In this document: piece by piece, positions 1-8,549 of the stretch | Position numbering within the stretch: position 1 is the first letter of the stretch | How the letters are laid out: each line of letters opens with the position of its first letter | NCBI RefSeq assembly: GCF_003471585.1 | Contig: NZ_QRJO01000008.1 | Span: 11,604 to 75,603, forward strand | Direction of reading: 5' to 3' | Source of the DNA: Collinsella sp. AM18-10 | Lineage (GTDB): Bacteria > Actinomycetota > Coriobacteriia > Coriobacteriales > Coriobacteriaceae | DNA length: 64,000 nt | Made by a program: the position numbers and the translations under genes | The notes under the pieces: model-generated | Told to the model about the DNA's origin: nothing | The model's input: only the letters and a program-made list of their open reading frames with translations | Database searches by the model: none

Positions 1-425
1 GCAACGAGGGCGTGCCTGCGAACGAGGACGCGGACGCGGACGACGATGCCTCCGAGCAGGCCGGTGGTCCCTGGGTCGATGGCCTGGGCATCATGCGTGG
101 CTCGTGCACGCACCTGGAGTCGAGCCGTCTGAAGGTCCCGCACGTGGGCTGGGACCAGGTGCGCATGACGCCCGCCGGTGCGGCCGATCCGTTGCTTGCC
201 GGTTTTGCCGAGGGCGCCAACATGTATTTCACTCACAGCTACGCGGTGGCCGACGACGTCGATGCCGCCGATGTGTTGGCGCGCACGCACTATACACGGA
301 GCTTCCCGTGCATCGTGCGCCATGGCAACGTGTGGGGCTGCCAGTTCCATCCCGAGAAATCCTCTGCGCTGGGTCAGCGCATCCTTAAGAACTTCGTGAG
401 CATCGTCGAGGGGGCCGGCCGATGA
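1..425 (+). CDS. hisH: Imidazole glycerol phosphate synthase glutaminase subunit HisH (C-terminal part)
   Basis: The gene is cut by the left edge of the window; about 140 C-terminal codons are visible, open from base 3. HisH is the glutaminase that feeds ammonia to HisF in the fifth step of histidine synthesis. Seen: the HVGWDQV segment, the YFTHSYA segment, and GCQFHPEKS, which carries the His and Glu of the class I amidotransferase triad (the nucleophile Cys lies outside the window). An acidic insert rich in Asp and Glu near the visible start is longer than usual for the family. The stop overlaps the hisA start by four bases (ATGA), which suggests translational coupling in a his operon. Confidence 0.93.
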   Translation, partial: NEGVPANEDADADDDASEQAGGPWVDGLGIMRGSCTHLESSRLKVPHVGWDQVRMTPAGAADPLLAGFAEGANMYFTHSYAVADDVDAADVLARTHYTRSFPCIVRHGNVWGCQFHPEKSSALGQRILKNFVSIVEGAGR

Positions 426-1165
426 TTCTGTTTCCCGCAATCGATTTGATCGGCGGCAAGGTCGTGCGCCTGGAGCGCGGCGACCGGAGCCGCTGTAAGG
501 TGTATTCTGACGACCCCGTGGCCGTTGCCCGCTCCTTTGCCGAGCAGGGCGCGAGCTGGGTGCACGTCGTCGACCTGTCCGCTGCCTTTGGCGAGGACGA
601 GGACGCGTGCGCTGCCAACTCGGCAGCGATTAAGGCCATCTGCGGCGTCGACGGTCTGTCCGCGGACGTGGGCGGCGGCGTACGTTCGCTCGCGCGCATC
701 GACGAGCTGGCCGGCTACGGCGCGCGTCGCATCGCGCTAGGCACGGTGCTCGTGACCGAGCCGGGATTTGCCGAGGTGGCGGCGCAAGGCTTTGGCGAGT
801 TACTGGTGGCAGACATTGCCGCCCGTGACGGCCAGGTCAAGGTGAATGGTTGGCGCGACGGCGCGGGTGTGGCGCTCGACGACGCCGTGGCGCAGCTCAC
901 CGAGCTGGGCTTTAAGCATCTGGTGTATACCGACATCGCGCGCGATGGCATGCAGACGGGCATCGACGTGGCGGCGTATCGCCATGTGGCCGAGGTCGCG
1001 GGCTTTCCCGTCGTGGCTTCGGGCGGCATCTCGACGCTCGACGATATCCGCGCACTGGCCGCGGTGGGCGAGGATGCCATCGAGGGTGCCATTACCGGTC
1101 GTGCGCTCTACGAGGGCAACTTTACGCTGGCCCAGGCGTTGGCCGCCGCCCGAGGGAAGGAGTAG
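422..1165 (+). CDS. hisA: Phosphoribosylformimino-5-aminoimidazole carboxamide ribotide isomerase HisA
   Basis: A 247-residue TIM-barrel isomerase of histidine synthesis that opens ProFAR to PRFAR. Seen: N-terminal FPAIDLIGGKVVRL with the catalytic Asp at residue 8; a second conserved block LVYTDIARDGMQTG; phosphate-binding loops VASGGIST and GAITGRALYEG near the C-terminus. Length is normal for the family. It starts inside the hisH stop codon (ATGA overlap) and is followed three bases later by hisF, so hisH-hisA-hisF are almost certainly one transcript. Confidence 0.97.
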   Translation: MILFPAIDLIGGKVVRLERGDRSRCKVYSDDPVAVARSFAEQGASWVHVVDLSAAFGEDEDACAANSAAIKAICGVDGLSADVGGGVRSLARIDELAGYGARRIALGTVLVTEPGFAEVAAQGFGELLVADIAARDGQVKVNGWRDGAGVALDDAVAQLTELGFKHLVYTDIARDGMQTGIDVAAYRHVAEVAGFPVVASGGISTLDDIRALAAVGEDAIEGAITGRALYEGNFTLAQALAAARGKE

Positions 1166-1168
1166 CCC

Positions 1169-1951
1169 ATGCTTGCCAAACGCGTAATTCCCTGTCTGGA
1201 TGTTAAGGACGGCCGCGTGGTCAAGGGCGTCAACTTTGTGAGCCTGCGCGATGCGGGCGACCCGGTGGAGCTGGCCCGCGCCTACGACCGCAAGGGCGCG
1301 GACGAGGTCGTGTTTTTAGACATTACCGCCACAAGCGACAACCGCGCGACGACCATCGAGATGGCGGCGCACGCGGCCGAAGAGCTGGCCATTCCCTATA
1401 CCGTGGGCGGCGGTTTCCGCGACTTGGCGGGTATGCGGACCATGGTTGCCGCCGGTGCCGATAAGGTGTCGCTTAACTCTGCCGCCGTGCGCGACCCGTC
1501 GCTGATCAGCCAGGCCGCCGCGGCGTTTGGCAGCCAGGCCGTGGTCGTGGCGATTGATGCCAAGCGCGTGGGGCTGCCCGGGGAGCCGGGCGCCGATAAG
1601 TGGGAGGTCTTTACGGCGGGCGGCCGCAACGCTACGGGTATCGACGCGGTGGCGTGGGCCGAGGAGGCGGTTCGTCGCGGCGCCGGCGAAATCCTACTGA
1701 CCAGCATGGATCGCGACGGCACCAAGGCCGGCTTCGATTTGGCGCTCACCCGCGCCGTGGCGCGCGCGGTACCAATCCCCGTCATCGCGAGCGGCGGCGT
1801 GGGCACGCTCGAGCATTTTGCCGAGGGCGTGATCGAGGGCGAGGCGGATGCCGTGCTGGCAGCAAGTGTCTTTCACTTTGGAACCTTCAGCATTCGCCAG
1901 GTGAAGGAGTATATGGCGTCGCAGGGCATCCCTGTGAGGTTGGACTTCTAG
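1169..1951 (+). CDS. hisF: Imidazole glycerol phosphate synthase cyclase subunit HisF
   Basis: A 260-residue TIM-barrel cyclase that, with ammonia from HisH, turns PRFAR into imidazole glycerol phosphate and AICAR. Seen: [16 protein letters not shown] with the first catalytic Asp at residue 11, [11 protein letters not shown] with the second, [13 protein letters not shown] and [13 protein letters not shown] phosphate loops. Start ATG follows AGGGAAGGAGTAGCCC, a strong ribosome site inside the hisA end. The AICAR by-product is the substrate of PurH, which is also encoded in this window at 61.3 kb. A palindromic repeat separates it from hisI. Confidence 0.97.
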   Translation: MLAKRVIPCLDVKDGRVVKGVNFVSLRDAGDPVELARAYDRKGADEVVFLDITATSDNRATTIEMAAHAAEELAIPYTVGGGFRDLAGMRTMVAAGADKVSLNSAAVRDPSLISQAAAAFGSQAVVVAIDAKRVGLPGEPGADKWEVFTAGGRNATGIDAVAWAEEAVRRGAGEILLTSMDRDGTKAGFDLALTRAVARAVPIPVIASGGVGTLEHFAEGVIEGEADAVLAASVFHFGTFSIRQVKEYMASQGIPVRLDF

Positions 1952-1952
1952 T

Positions 1953-2069
1953 GCTGCGGCTTGTCCAGGCACCGCATCTTGCCGCTCAAACCGTCGCTCG
2001 CGTACCAAAGTACGCGTCGCTCCTCTTTCGCGGCAACCTGCGGCACCTGGACAACCCTCGCCGACCTGT
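1953..2069. repeat. Palindromic repeat family A, copy 1 (between hisF and hisI)
   Basis: A 117-bp sequence that recurs, about 85-90 % identical by eye, at 62969-63084 after purH. It folds on itself: TTGTCCAGG at 1961-1969 pairs with CCTGGACAA at 2046-2054, further imperfect pairs follow inward, and a central hairpin GCGTAC-CAAA-GTACGC lies at 2000-2015. The outer pair T1964-A2051 is C62980-G63066 in the other copy, a compensatory change. It is read through in the his operon, so it could act as an RNA stem. Family name is unknown to me. Confidence 0.85.
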
Positions 2070-2095
2070 GGGGTTTCGTTTGTTACTTGGGAGAA

Positions 2096-2440
2096 ATGAT
2101 GACTGAGGTAGTAGAAGCTGCTGATCTTAAATACGACGCTCACGGGCTGATTCCTTGTGTGGTTCAGCAGTATGACACCGGCGAGGTGCTTATGGTTGCT
2201 TGGATGAACGAGGAATCGGTGGGGCTGACGCTCAAGACCGGGACCACGTGGTTTTGGAGTCGCAGCCGCCAGGAGCTCTGGAACAAGGGCGCGACGAGCG
2301 GCAACATGCAGGAGGTCAAGGAACTCTGGGCCGACTGCGATAGCGATACGCTACTGGTCAAGGTCGACTCTCCGGGCCCGGCCTGCCACACCGGCAACCG
2401 TACCTGCTTCTTTAAGCACGTAAAGGGGGGGACACGATGA
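2096..2440 (+). CDS. hisI: Phosphoribosyl-AMP cyclohydrolase HisI
   Basis: Third enzyme of histidine synthesis; opens the purine ring of PR-AMP. With the start at 2096 (or the adjacent ATG at 2099) the protein has 114 residues, normal for a stand-alone HisI. Seen: [28 protein letters not shown], the metal-site block [11 protein letters not shown] and the Zn ligands in [12 protein letters not shown] longer open frame from 1961 exists, but its extra residues are just translated repeat family A, and the GGGAG ribosome site stands just before 2096. HisE is a separate downstream gene rather than fused. Confidence 0.95.
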   Translation: MMTEVVEAADLKYDAHGLIPCVVQQYDTGEVLMVAWMNEESVGLTLKTGTTWFWSRSRQELWNKGATSGNMQEVKELWADCDSDTLLVKVDSPGPACHTGNRTCFFKHVKGGTR

Positions 2441-2664
2441 AAGTCGTGACGCCGTTCGAGGTCGCCGAATGCAACACCGAGCTCCTCCGCGCGGGCGTGC
2501 CATGCCGCGTGCACCTGACTGATGCCTGCGGGGCGCAGTCGCTTTGGCTCGAGGCCGAGAAGGAAAGGCTCAATGAGGCCCATGCCGTCATCGTCGAGTT
2601 CTTTGAGAAAAAGGGCGCAAAGCCTCGGTTCGATGAGACCGGTACCTACTTTACGCTGCAGTAA
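2437..2664 (+). CDS. Small unknown protein inside the his operon (RDAC-like)
   Basis: A 75-residue protein whose start overlaps the hisI stop (ATGA), lying between hisI and hisE. No enzyme motif is visible. It contains [14 protein letters not shown], which resembles the Arg-Asp-Ala-Cys block I recall from small Coriobacteriia proteins called RDAC family; here Thr replaces Arg. Tight coupling to hisI and to hisE (15 bases downstream with a GAGG ribosome site) suggests a part in or near histidine synthesis, but the sequence does not show what it does. Family assignment is from memory and uncertain. Confidence 0.75.
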   Translation: MKVVTPFEVAECNTELLRAGVPCRVHLTDACGAQSLWLEAEKERLNEAHAVIVEFFEKKGAKPRFDETGTYFTLQ

Positions 2665-2679
2665 CGAGAGGAAATAACC

Positions 2680-2997
2680 ATGGGAGTCAGAACAGCTAAC
2701 GTGCAGCCGGGAAACATCGGTGAGACGCTGACGGGACTGGCCGAGGTGATTCACGGCCGTCGCGATGCGCCGCCGCAGGAGAGCTATACCGCGCGTCTGC
2801 TGACCGACGTCGAGGACGAGCTTCTCAAGAAGCTTGCCGAGGAGGCGAGCGAGGTGATCATGGCCTGCAAGGATAACGACCACGATCACATCCGCTACGA
2901 GGCCGGCGACCTGATCTACCACCTGCTCGTGACGCTCGAGCGCTACGGCATCACCCTCGACGAACTGGCCGGCGAACTCAACGCCCGCCGCCACTAG
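2680..2997 (+). CDS. hisE: Phosphoribosyl-ATP pyrophosphatase HisE
   Basis: Second enzyme of histidine synthesis, an all-alpha MazG-superfamily pyrophosphohydrolase of 105 residues. Seen: KLAEEASEVIMA and RYEAGDLIYHLLVTLE, the paired EExxE/ExxD metal-binding helices of this superfamily. Ribosome site GAGAGGAAATAACC precedes the ATG. It is the last gene of the visible his operon and converges on the histidinol-phosphatase gene; a short palindrome (2996-3024) fills the gap. Confidence 0.95.
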   Translation: MGVRTANVQPGNIGETLTGLAEVIHGRRDAPPQESYTARLLTDVEDELLKKLAEEASEVIMACKDNDHDHIRYEAGDLIYHLLVTLERYGITLDELAGELNARRH

Positions 2998-3024
2998 TCA
3001 TTGGGGACGTTCTTAAACGACTAG
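2996..3024. repeat. Short repeat family E, copy 1 (AGTCATTGGGGACGTTC...)
   Basis: A 29-bp sequence starting AGTCATTGGGGACGTTC and ending CGACTAG. It recurs with one change at 60385-60413 and in degenerate form at 20367-20395. The ends form a short inverted repeat (AGTC/GACT). Both good copies sit directly after the stop codon of a minus-strand gene, here the histidinol-phosphatase and at 60.4 kb the acetyltransferase. Confidence 0.7.
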
Positions 3025-3936
3025 TTAGGCGAGGGGCGTGGATTCCCATTCGCCGGTGGGGTGGGGGATATCGAAGGCCCGGTAGCCGCAGTCGTAGGCG
3101 TGGGCCTGGGCCTCGCGGATGTTCCAGCAGATGTCGCAGGCGCGGTGCGCGTCCGAGCCAAAGGTGATGGGCACCTCGGCATGGGCGAAGCGGCGCAACA
3201 GCCCGGTCGCGGGGTAGTAATCGTCGAGCCCCTTGCGCGGTGCGGCGGTCGAGACCTCAACGCGGCGACCCGTATCGTGGGCGCATTCGGCCATCTGCTC
3301 CCAAAACGGCGCGGGGTCAAAGTCGGGTGCAAAGCCGTCCTTCGAAAAGCGCATGACCAGGTCGGGATGGGCCATCGCGTCAAAGTTGAGTGAGCTTTCG
3401 CAAGCACGGCACCAGTCGTCGACGTAGCACTCCCACACGCCGCGCACGCCTAAGTTTTCCCAAACATGCAAGTTGGTATCGTCGTCGATCCAACCGCAAA
3501 GGGAATCGGGTGTATCGGGGCGCGCGACGTCCTCTGTCCCTGCCGTGCCCGCGGCGCCTGCCGCAATATCGCCCGGGTTGCCAATCCAGTGCACGCTGCC
3601 CAGACGTACGACGGCGCCCTGGGACCAGCGCTCTACCAAGGGCTCGCAGCCCTCGTACCAATCGCATTCAAAACCGTAGATAAAGGTGAGCTCCGGCGCA
3701 ATCTGCGCGGCGAGTTTGCGGGCGTCCTCAAAGGCCAAACGATGTGCCGGCAAGTCGCCCTCGACGACCTGCACCTCGCAGTTAGCATCCATACTGGCGG
3801 GCAGGGTAAGGTGGTCGGTCGAGACCATGACGCGGCAGCCGGCGGCAGCAGCGGCACGGACGTTGTCCTCGAACGAGGCGTGCCCGTCCGAGAACGAGGT
3901 ATGAGTATGGCAATCGACCAGCGGGCAGGCGGGCAT
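3025..3936 (-). CDS. hisK: PHP-domain histidinol-phosphatase (HisJ/HisK family)
   Basis: A 303-residue PHP-fold metal-dependent phosphatase that probably removes phosphate from histidinol phosphate, the step done by HisB-N in other bacteria. Seen: VDCHTHTSFSDGH at the N-terminus (metal ligands), STDHLT, FIYGFECDWYEG, VRLGSVHW, DAMAHPDLV and a terminal GSDAHRACD. A longer frame reaches 4161, but the start at 3936 has an AAAGGAGT ribosome site and begins right before the PHP motif. Its position convergent with hisE supports the role. The gene is opposite to the operon, so it has its own promoter. Confidence 0.85.
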   Translation of the reverse strand: MPACPLVDCHTHTSFSDGHASFEDNVRAAAAAGCRVMVSTDHLTLPASMDANCEVQVVEGDLPAHRLAFEDARKLAAQIAPELTFIYGFECDWYEGCEPLVERWSQGAVVRLGSVHWIGNPGDIAAGAAGTAGTEDVARPDTPDSLCGWIDDDTNLHVWENLGVRGVWECYVDDWCRACESSLNFDAMAHPDLVMRFSKDGFAPDFDPAPFWEQMAECAHDTGRRVEVSTAAPRKGLDDYYPATGLLRRFAHAEVPITFGSDAHRACDICWNIREAQAHAYDCGYRAFDIPHPTGEWESTPLA

Positions 3937-4072
3937 GGCGACTCCTTTGCATTTGGTGAATCCGCTCCATTGTAACGGCGCCGCCCCCGACGCGCCGGGC
4001 ACGTCGGGGGCCGAAATCGACTGGAAAGGGCGGGCAGCGCACGGTCGCCGCCGCATGGCATCGACCCAGCTT

Positions 4073-4141
4073 CCAAACATGTACGTCAGCATCCAAAAGC
4101 TGCAAAAAATGACATGTTTGGAGGGTGACGTACACGTTTGG
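4073..4141. repeat. Palindromic repeat family B, copy 1
   Basis: A 69-bp near-palindrome with arms CCAAACATGTACGTCA (4073 onward) and TGACGTACACGTTTGG (ending 4141) around a core CAAAAAATGACATG. A nested pair TCCAAACATGT / ACATGTTTGGA gives an alternative fold. A second copy with the same core is at 8376-8445; together they bracket the ygbA-like / ABC exporter pair. It lies in the 244-base gap between two minus-strand genes; no other feature was seen there. Confidence 0.85.
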
Positions 4142-4180
4142 ACGAGGGCGACGTTCGGCAATCGACGGCGCCCGCTGCGG

Positions 4181-4600
4181 CTACTTGTCAGATGCTGCCG
4201 CTCGCTTGGCCTGCACCGTTATAATCGCGTGCCTCACGGCGGTGATGGGGCGATAGCGGATCATACGCGGTCCCGACCAGCGCATGACCTCGCGGATCTT
4301 CTCGCGCATGGCAGGCCGGTAGCAATGCGAAGGACAGGCCGAGCAAAATGTCTTGGTGCCCATGTGCGGGCAGTGCTCAATGCGCGCGATGGCGTATTTC
4401 TGCAGCTCGGCGCATTCGGGGCAGAGCGTAATGGTTCGAAGGCCGAGTTTCACGCGCACGGACTCATCGTCGCCAGCCTGTTCGACCACATGCCCGCCGC
4501 CATGATGCCCACGACACCACAGCGCAATCATCTGCGACACCATTTGGGCCTCACGCTCACGTTTGCGTGCTAGCTCCGGTGTGTCGACTGGGCGCGCCAT
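4181..4600 (-). CDS. ygbA: Nitrous oxide-stimulated promoter family protein (YgbA-like)
   Basis: A 139-residue cysteine-rich protein of the YgbA family, known in enterobacteria as an NsrR-controlled, nitric-oxide-induced gene. Seen: an N-terminal helix ARKRERE, MIALWCRGHH, the pairs LCPECAEL and HCPH, and the typical C-terminal block CSACPSHCYRP-MREKIREVMRWSGPRM. The cysteines could bind a metal. Its ATG shares one base with the stop of the upstream ABC exporter (TAATG), so the two are translationally coupled. A longer frame to 5098 is only a shadow of the exporter. No regulator gene is adjacent. Confidence 0.85.
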   Translation of the reverse strand: MARPVDTPELARKREREAQMVSQMIALWCRGHHGGGHVVEQAGDDESVRVKLGLRTITLCPECAELQKYAIARIEHCPHMGTKTFCSACPSHCYRPAMREKIREVMRWSGPRMIRYRPITAVRHAIITVQAKRAAASDK

Positions 4601-7600
4601 TAGCTCAGCCTCCCGTGCTCGACCGAAAGCGAGAAATCGGCAAACGCGTAGGTGCTGGCACGGTGGCTCACGAGCACAATGGTCTTGCCGCGGCGCTTGA
4701 GCTCGTCGATTGCCTGCATCACGGACGCCTCGTTGAGAGCATCGAGCGCGCTGGTGGGTTCGTCGAGCAAGATGAAGGGTGCGTCGTTGAGGAAGATGCG
4801 CGCAAGGCCGATGCGCTGGCGCTCGCCGCCCGAAAGCGAGTCGCCCAGCTCGGCAACGGGCGTGTCGAGTCCCTGCGGCAGACGGTCGATGAGCGTGGTG
4901 AGTGAGGCGGAGCGGCAAGCGTCGAGCAGCTCGGCATCGGTGGCGTTGGCGTGCGCGACCAGCAGGTTCTCGCGTACGGTGCCGCAGAACAGATGCGTGT
5001 CCTGGGTCATATAGGACTCGTGGCTGCGCAGGCTCGCCGTGTTGATGTGGCGGGCATCGACGCCGCTCACCGTGATGGTGCCGGCTGCGGGGTCCCAAAA
5101 GCGCATGAGCAGCTTAAGCAGCGTCGACTTGCCCGAACCCGAGCGCCCCATGATGCAGGTCATGGTACCGGGCGCAAAGGTGCAGGTCACGTCGTCGAGG
5201 ATGAGACTCGCAGCGGTGTCGTTCGCGACCTGCTCTGTGGCGCCCGCACCGCCCGCGTCCACGCCGCCCACATAGCTAAAGCTCACATGCTCGGCTGCGG
5301 CGCCGGCAAACTCAACGTTCTGTCCATCGGCGACCTCGGCGCACTGGGGCTGCTCGTCGAGCAAATCGAGCACGCGTGCGCCCGAGGCGAGCGTCTCCTG
5401 CAGTGAGGCGCCCAGGCGGCTCACGGCCATCACCGAGCCAAACGACGACACAAAGGTAAAGACGGCGACAAACGCTGCGGCAAAGTCAATCGTTCCCGCA
5501 GCCACCAGCTGCAGCGCACGCCCGAGCATCACCAGATTAGCCACAAGAATAAGCGCATCGGCTACGGCCTCGCTGACCGCCTGGCGGCGCTTGAGGCGCG
5601 CGTCCACGGCGCCGACTTGCTCGGTCAGCTTGCCCAGGGCACGGCTGCGATCGGTGCCACCGGCAAACTGGATGGTCTCGCCCGCGCCGCGCAGACTGTC
5701 GAGTACAAAGGCGCCCAGCTTACCGGCGCCCTCGCGGCTCTGGCGGCCGGTGGTGCCGCATGCCTTGGCCGAGGTCAGGGGCAGTAGCACGCCCAGGACC
5801 GCGTAGGCCACGAGCGCGATGCCCGCGAGCTCGGGGCTCACAGCCAGCAAAAAGCCCTCAAACACAACGGTGCAGACCAGAGCTATGGCAATGGGCGAGA
5901 TGGTGTGCGCGTAGAAGACCTCGAGCAGCTCGATATCCGAGGTGACCAGGCTCACGAGCTCGCCCTTGCCGCGGCCCTCGAGCTTGGCGGGGGCGAGCTG
6001 GCGCAGGGCGCCAAATACCAGGTCGCGAATGTGTGCGAGCAGACGGAATGCGATGTAATGGTTGCAGAGCTGCTCGCCGTAGTGGAGCGGCCCGCGCGCG
6101 ATGCCGCAGGCGGCGCAGGCCGCGCATGCTGCGATAAGACCAAGCCTCAAGGCGTTGCGGCCCAGCGCGGCCATAAGGCCAAGGGCGCCAAAGGCCGGCA
6201 CGAACGCGGCGGTGAGCATGCCGATGCTGCCCAGCGCGACGGCTAGCACAAGCCAGCCGGCAAGCGGTCGGACGAGCCCCATCATGCGCCACATGATGGA
6301 CGGCGCCGAGCGACGGGCGCGGCCGGAGTCAGGCGCCGCGGCAGCGGAAGACGAACTAGTACCGTTGAGGCCATCGGCACAGGCGGCGCTGCCGTCAACA
6401 GCCTCAACCGCGCCGGCATCCTCAGCATCACCCTCTGCATACGCATATGCCGAGAGCTGCTCCTGGCTGCTCCACATGCGCGCATAGGCGCCCGCGGCGG
6501 CCAAGAGCTCGCCGTGAGTCCCGTGCTCGGCAATGCGGCCGCGTTCCAGCACCAGGATCTGATCGGCGTCCACGATCGTCGACAGGCGGTGTGCCACCAC
6601 AATTACAGTGTGCCCGCCGGCAAGCGACGCGATGACCTCGCCGATCGCGGCCTCGCTTGCGGCATCGACGTTGCTCGTAGCCTCGTCAAACACATAGATC
6701 GGCGAGTCGTGCAGCAGGGCGCGGGCCATGCACACGCGCTGGCGCTGGCCGCCCGAAAGGTTGGTGCCACCCTCGTTAATCACCATGTCGAGCCCGCCGT
6801 TGGCCCGCACAAAGGCCGCCACGCGCGTGCGGTCGAGCGCGCGCAAAAGCTCGGTGTCGGTGGCGTTGGGCTGGGCGAGCAGCAGGTTGCCGCGCAGGGT
6901 GCCGGCAAACAGGTAGCCGTTGGTGGGCACCAGCGTGACGGCGCGCATGAGTGAGGCGGCCGTGACATCGCGCAGCTCGACGCCGCCAATGCGCACGCTG
7001 CCGCGGTAGGCGTCCTTGCGGCCCGCGATAATCCCCGCGAGCGTGGACTTGCCGCCGCCGCTTTCGCCCACGAGTGCCACGAGCGAGCCGTGCGCAATGG
7101 TCGCGCTGGCGCTGTCCAGCACGGTGCGGTCGCCGTAGGCATAGCTCACGCCTGCGAGCTCGATATCGCCGCGACCATCAAGCTCAACATCGCCGCGCTC
7201 GGGCTCGGGTGTATCCAAAATGCCAAACATGCGGCGCGAGGCGGCCATGCCGTTCATGGCCGTGTGGAACAGCGATCCCAGGCGGCGCATAGGCAAAAAG
7301 AACTCCTGTGACAGAAAGACGATGAGGAAGGCAGCCTCAAAGCCGATCTTGCCCGTGGCGAGCTGCAGTGCGGCCACGATAATGCCGAGCGCGGCGCCCA
7401 TATAGACGACCAGGTCCATAACGCAAATGGAGCGCAGCTGCATCACCAGCAGGTGCATGGTCGCTGTGCGGAAACGCTCGGACTCGGCGTTGATGCGCTC
7501 GTGCCAGCTTCGATCGGCCTGGTAGACCTTAAGGGTGGTGAGACCCTGCACGGCCTCCAGGAACATGCCGCCAAGATCGACATAGCTGCCCCAGTACTCG

Positions 7601-8166
7601 GCACCGATCTTTTTGGCGTTGCGCATGACCATCATAATGGAGACGGGGATGACCGGAACGCAGGCGAGCAGCAGCGCGGCGGGAAGACCCGCCTGGCCCA
7701 CGAGCAGTACAAACAGCGTGATGGGTGCCAAGCCGGCAAAGAAGAGCTGCGGCAGGTAGCCGCCAAAGTACACCTGGAGTTGCGTGGCGCCCTCGACGCT
7801 GGTCTGGACGGCCTCGGCGGTGGGGACGGTCTCGGTGTAGGAGGGGCCGAGTGCGGTGAGCTTGTCGTAGACGAACGAGCGCACGCGGCGGACGGCCTCG
7901 AACGCGGCTTTGTCGCCGGCGCGTTGGGCCAGGTAGATGGAGGCGGCGCGCACGATGATGGCGGCGGCGAGCGGCAAGGCCGCCTGTGCGAGGGCATCGA
8001 CGGCGAGCGCGGCGGAAAGACCGTCCGTGACGATGCCGCCCAAGATGCGCGCAAGCACCCACATCACCGTGATGTTTGCCATGAGCGCGATCCACTTAAA
8101 CAGGACGCTTGCCATAATGTAGGGCGTTGCCTGCGGAACCAGGGAGAAGAGCCGCTTCTCGAACAT
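4600..8166 (-). CDS. Fused CydDC-like ABC exporter (two permease-ATPase halves in one chain)
   Basis: An 1188-residue protein with two complete half-exporters in tandem: membrane domain, ATPase, membrane domain, ATPase. ATPase 1: Walker A GESGGGKST near residue 366, signature LSGGQRQR near 470, Walker B IYVFDEATS. ATPase 2: GRSGSGKST near 1007, LSGGERQR near 1110, ILLDEPTS. The first half, with SQEFFLPMRRLGSLFHTAMNG, resembles CydD, and the second CydC; CydDC exports thiols and handles haem for cytochrome bd assembly. Most bacteria have two genes; the fusion is common in Actinobacteria. A Ser/Ala-rich linker (about residues 590-630) joins the halves. Start ATG at 8166 has an AGGAAG site. Exact substrate is inferred. 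Confidence 0.85.
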   Translation of the reverse strand: MFEKRLFSLVPQATPYIMASVLFKWIALMANITVMWVLARILGGIVTDGLSAALAVDALAQAALPLAAAIIVRAASIYLAQRAGDKAAFEAVRRVRSFVYDKLTALGPSYTETVPTAEAVQTSVEGATQLQVYFGGYLPQLFFAGLAPITLFVLLVGQAGLPAALLLACVPVIPVSIMMVMRNAKKIGAEYWGSYVDLGGMFLEAVQGLTTLKVYQADRSWHERINAESERFRTATMHLLVMQLRSICVMDLVVYMGAALGIIVAALQLATGKIGFEAAFLIVFLSQEFFLPMRRLGSLFHTAMNGMAASRRMFGILDTPEPERGDVELDGRGDIELAGVSYAYGDRTVLDSASATIAHGSLVALVGESGGGKSTLAGIIAGRKDAYRGSVRIGGVELRDVTAASLMRAVTLVPTNGYLFAGTLRGNLLLAQPNATDTELLRALDRTRVAAFVRANGGLDMVINEGGTNLSGGQRQRVCMARALLHDSPIYVFDEATSNVDAASEAAIGEVIASLAGGHTVIVVAHRLSTIVDADQILVLERGRIAEHGTHGELLAAAGAYARMWSSQEQLSAYAYAEGDAEDAGAVEAVDGSAACADGLNGTSSSSAAAAPDSGRARRSAPSIMWRMMGLVRPLAGWLVLAVALGSIGMLTAAFVPAFGALGLMAALGRNALRLGLIAACAACAACGIARGPLHYGEQLCNHYIAFRLLAHIRDLVFGALRQLAPAKLEGRGKGELVSLVTSDIELLEVFYAHTISPIAIALVCTVVFEGFLLAVSPELAGIALVAYAVLGVLLPLTSAKACGTTGRQSREGAGKLGAFVLDSLRGAGETIQFAGGTDRSRALGKLTEQVGAVDARLKRRQAVSEAVADALILVANLVMLGRALQLVAAGTIDFAAAFVAVFTFVSSFGSVMAVSRLGASLQETLASGARVLDLLDEQPQCAEVADGQNVEFAGAAAEHVSFSYVGGVDAGGAGATEQVANDTAASLILDDVTCTFAPGTMTCIMGRSGSGKSTLLKLLMRFWDPAAGTITVSGVDARHINTASLRSHESYMTQDTHLFCGTVRENLLVAHANATDAELLDACRSASLTTLIDRLPQGLDTPVAELGDSLSGGERQRIGLARIFLNDAPFILLDEPTSALDALNEASVMQAIDELKRRGKTIVLVSHRASTYAFADFSLSVEHGRLS

Positions 8167-8549
8167 GAAACTTCCTATGTCATAACGGTGCCGGGTGGGG
8201 TCCTCGGCAGCCGCTTAGTTAGCCAAATGCAACTAGAGTAGCATCGTGCAGCGGATAAGTATGCCGAGGGTTATTTTTTGGCCGATGAACTGCGTAGAAA
8301 GTTCAAAATTGTTGAGTGCGGCGAACTTTGTGGTGGACGGAATGCGGGCGCAATTTTGATCGTGTGCGGCCCGCTCCAAAACGTGTACGTCAGCCTCCAA
8401 AACCGACAAAAAATGACATGTTTGGAGGCTGACGTACATGTTTGGATAGGGGCAAGGGCGACGACGGACGAAAGTCACGCCTGTGCCACGTTCGATGTGC
8501 TAGCGTTTGGGTGAATAAAACGAGCCCGTGCGGAAAGGATCCGGACCGT
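8167..8549. other. Intergenic region between divergent ABC exporter and LarC-like genes
   Basis: A 383-base gap between divergent genes. It holds palindromic repeat family B copy 2 (8376-8445) and presumably both promoters, but I see no clear -35/-10 pair. No open frame with a credible start was found. Confidence 0.5.
8376..8445. repeat. Palindromic repeat family B, copy 2
   Basis: Same element as 4073-4141: left arm from CCAAAACGTGTACGTCA, core CAAAAAATGACATGTTTGGAGG, right arm TGACGTACATGTTTGG. The arms differ from copy 1 at single positions, yet both remain strongly self-complementary. Confidence 0.85.

Noticed and set aside
1961..2095. N-terminal extension of HisI from an upstream start.
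   Set aside because: The extra residues are translated palindromic repeat; the ribosome site and family length support 2096.
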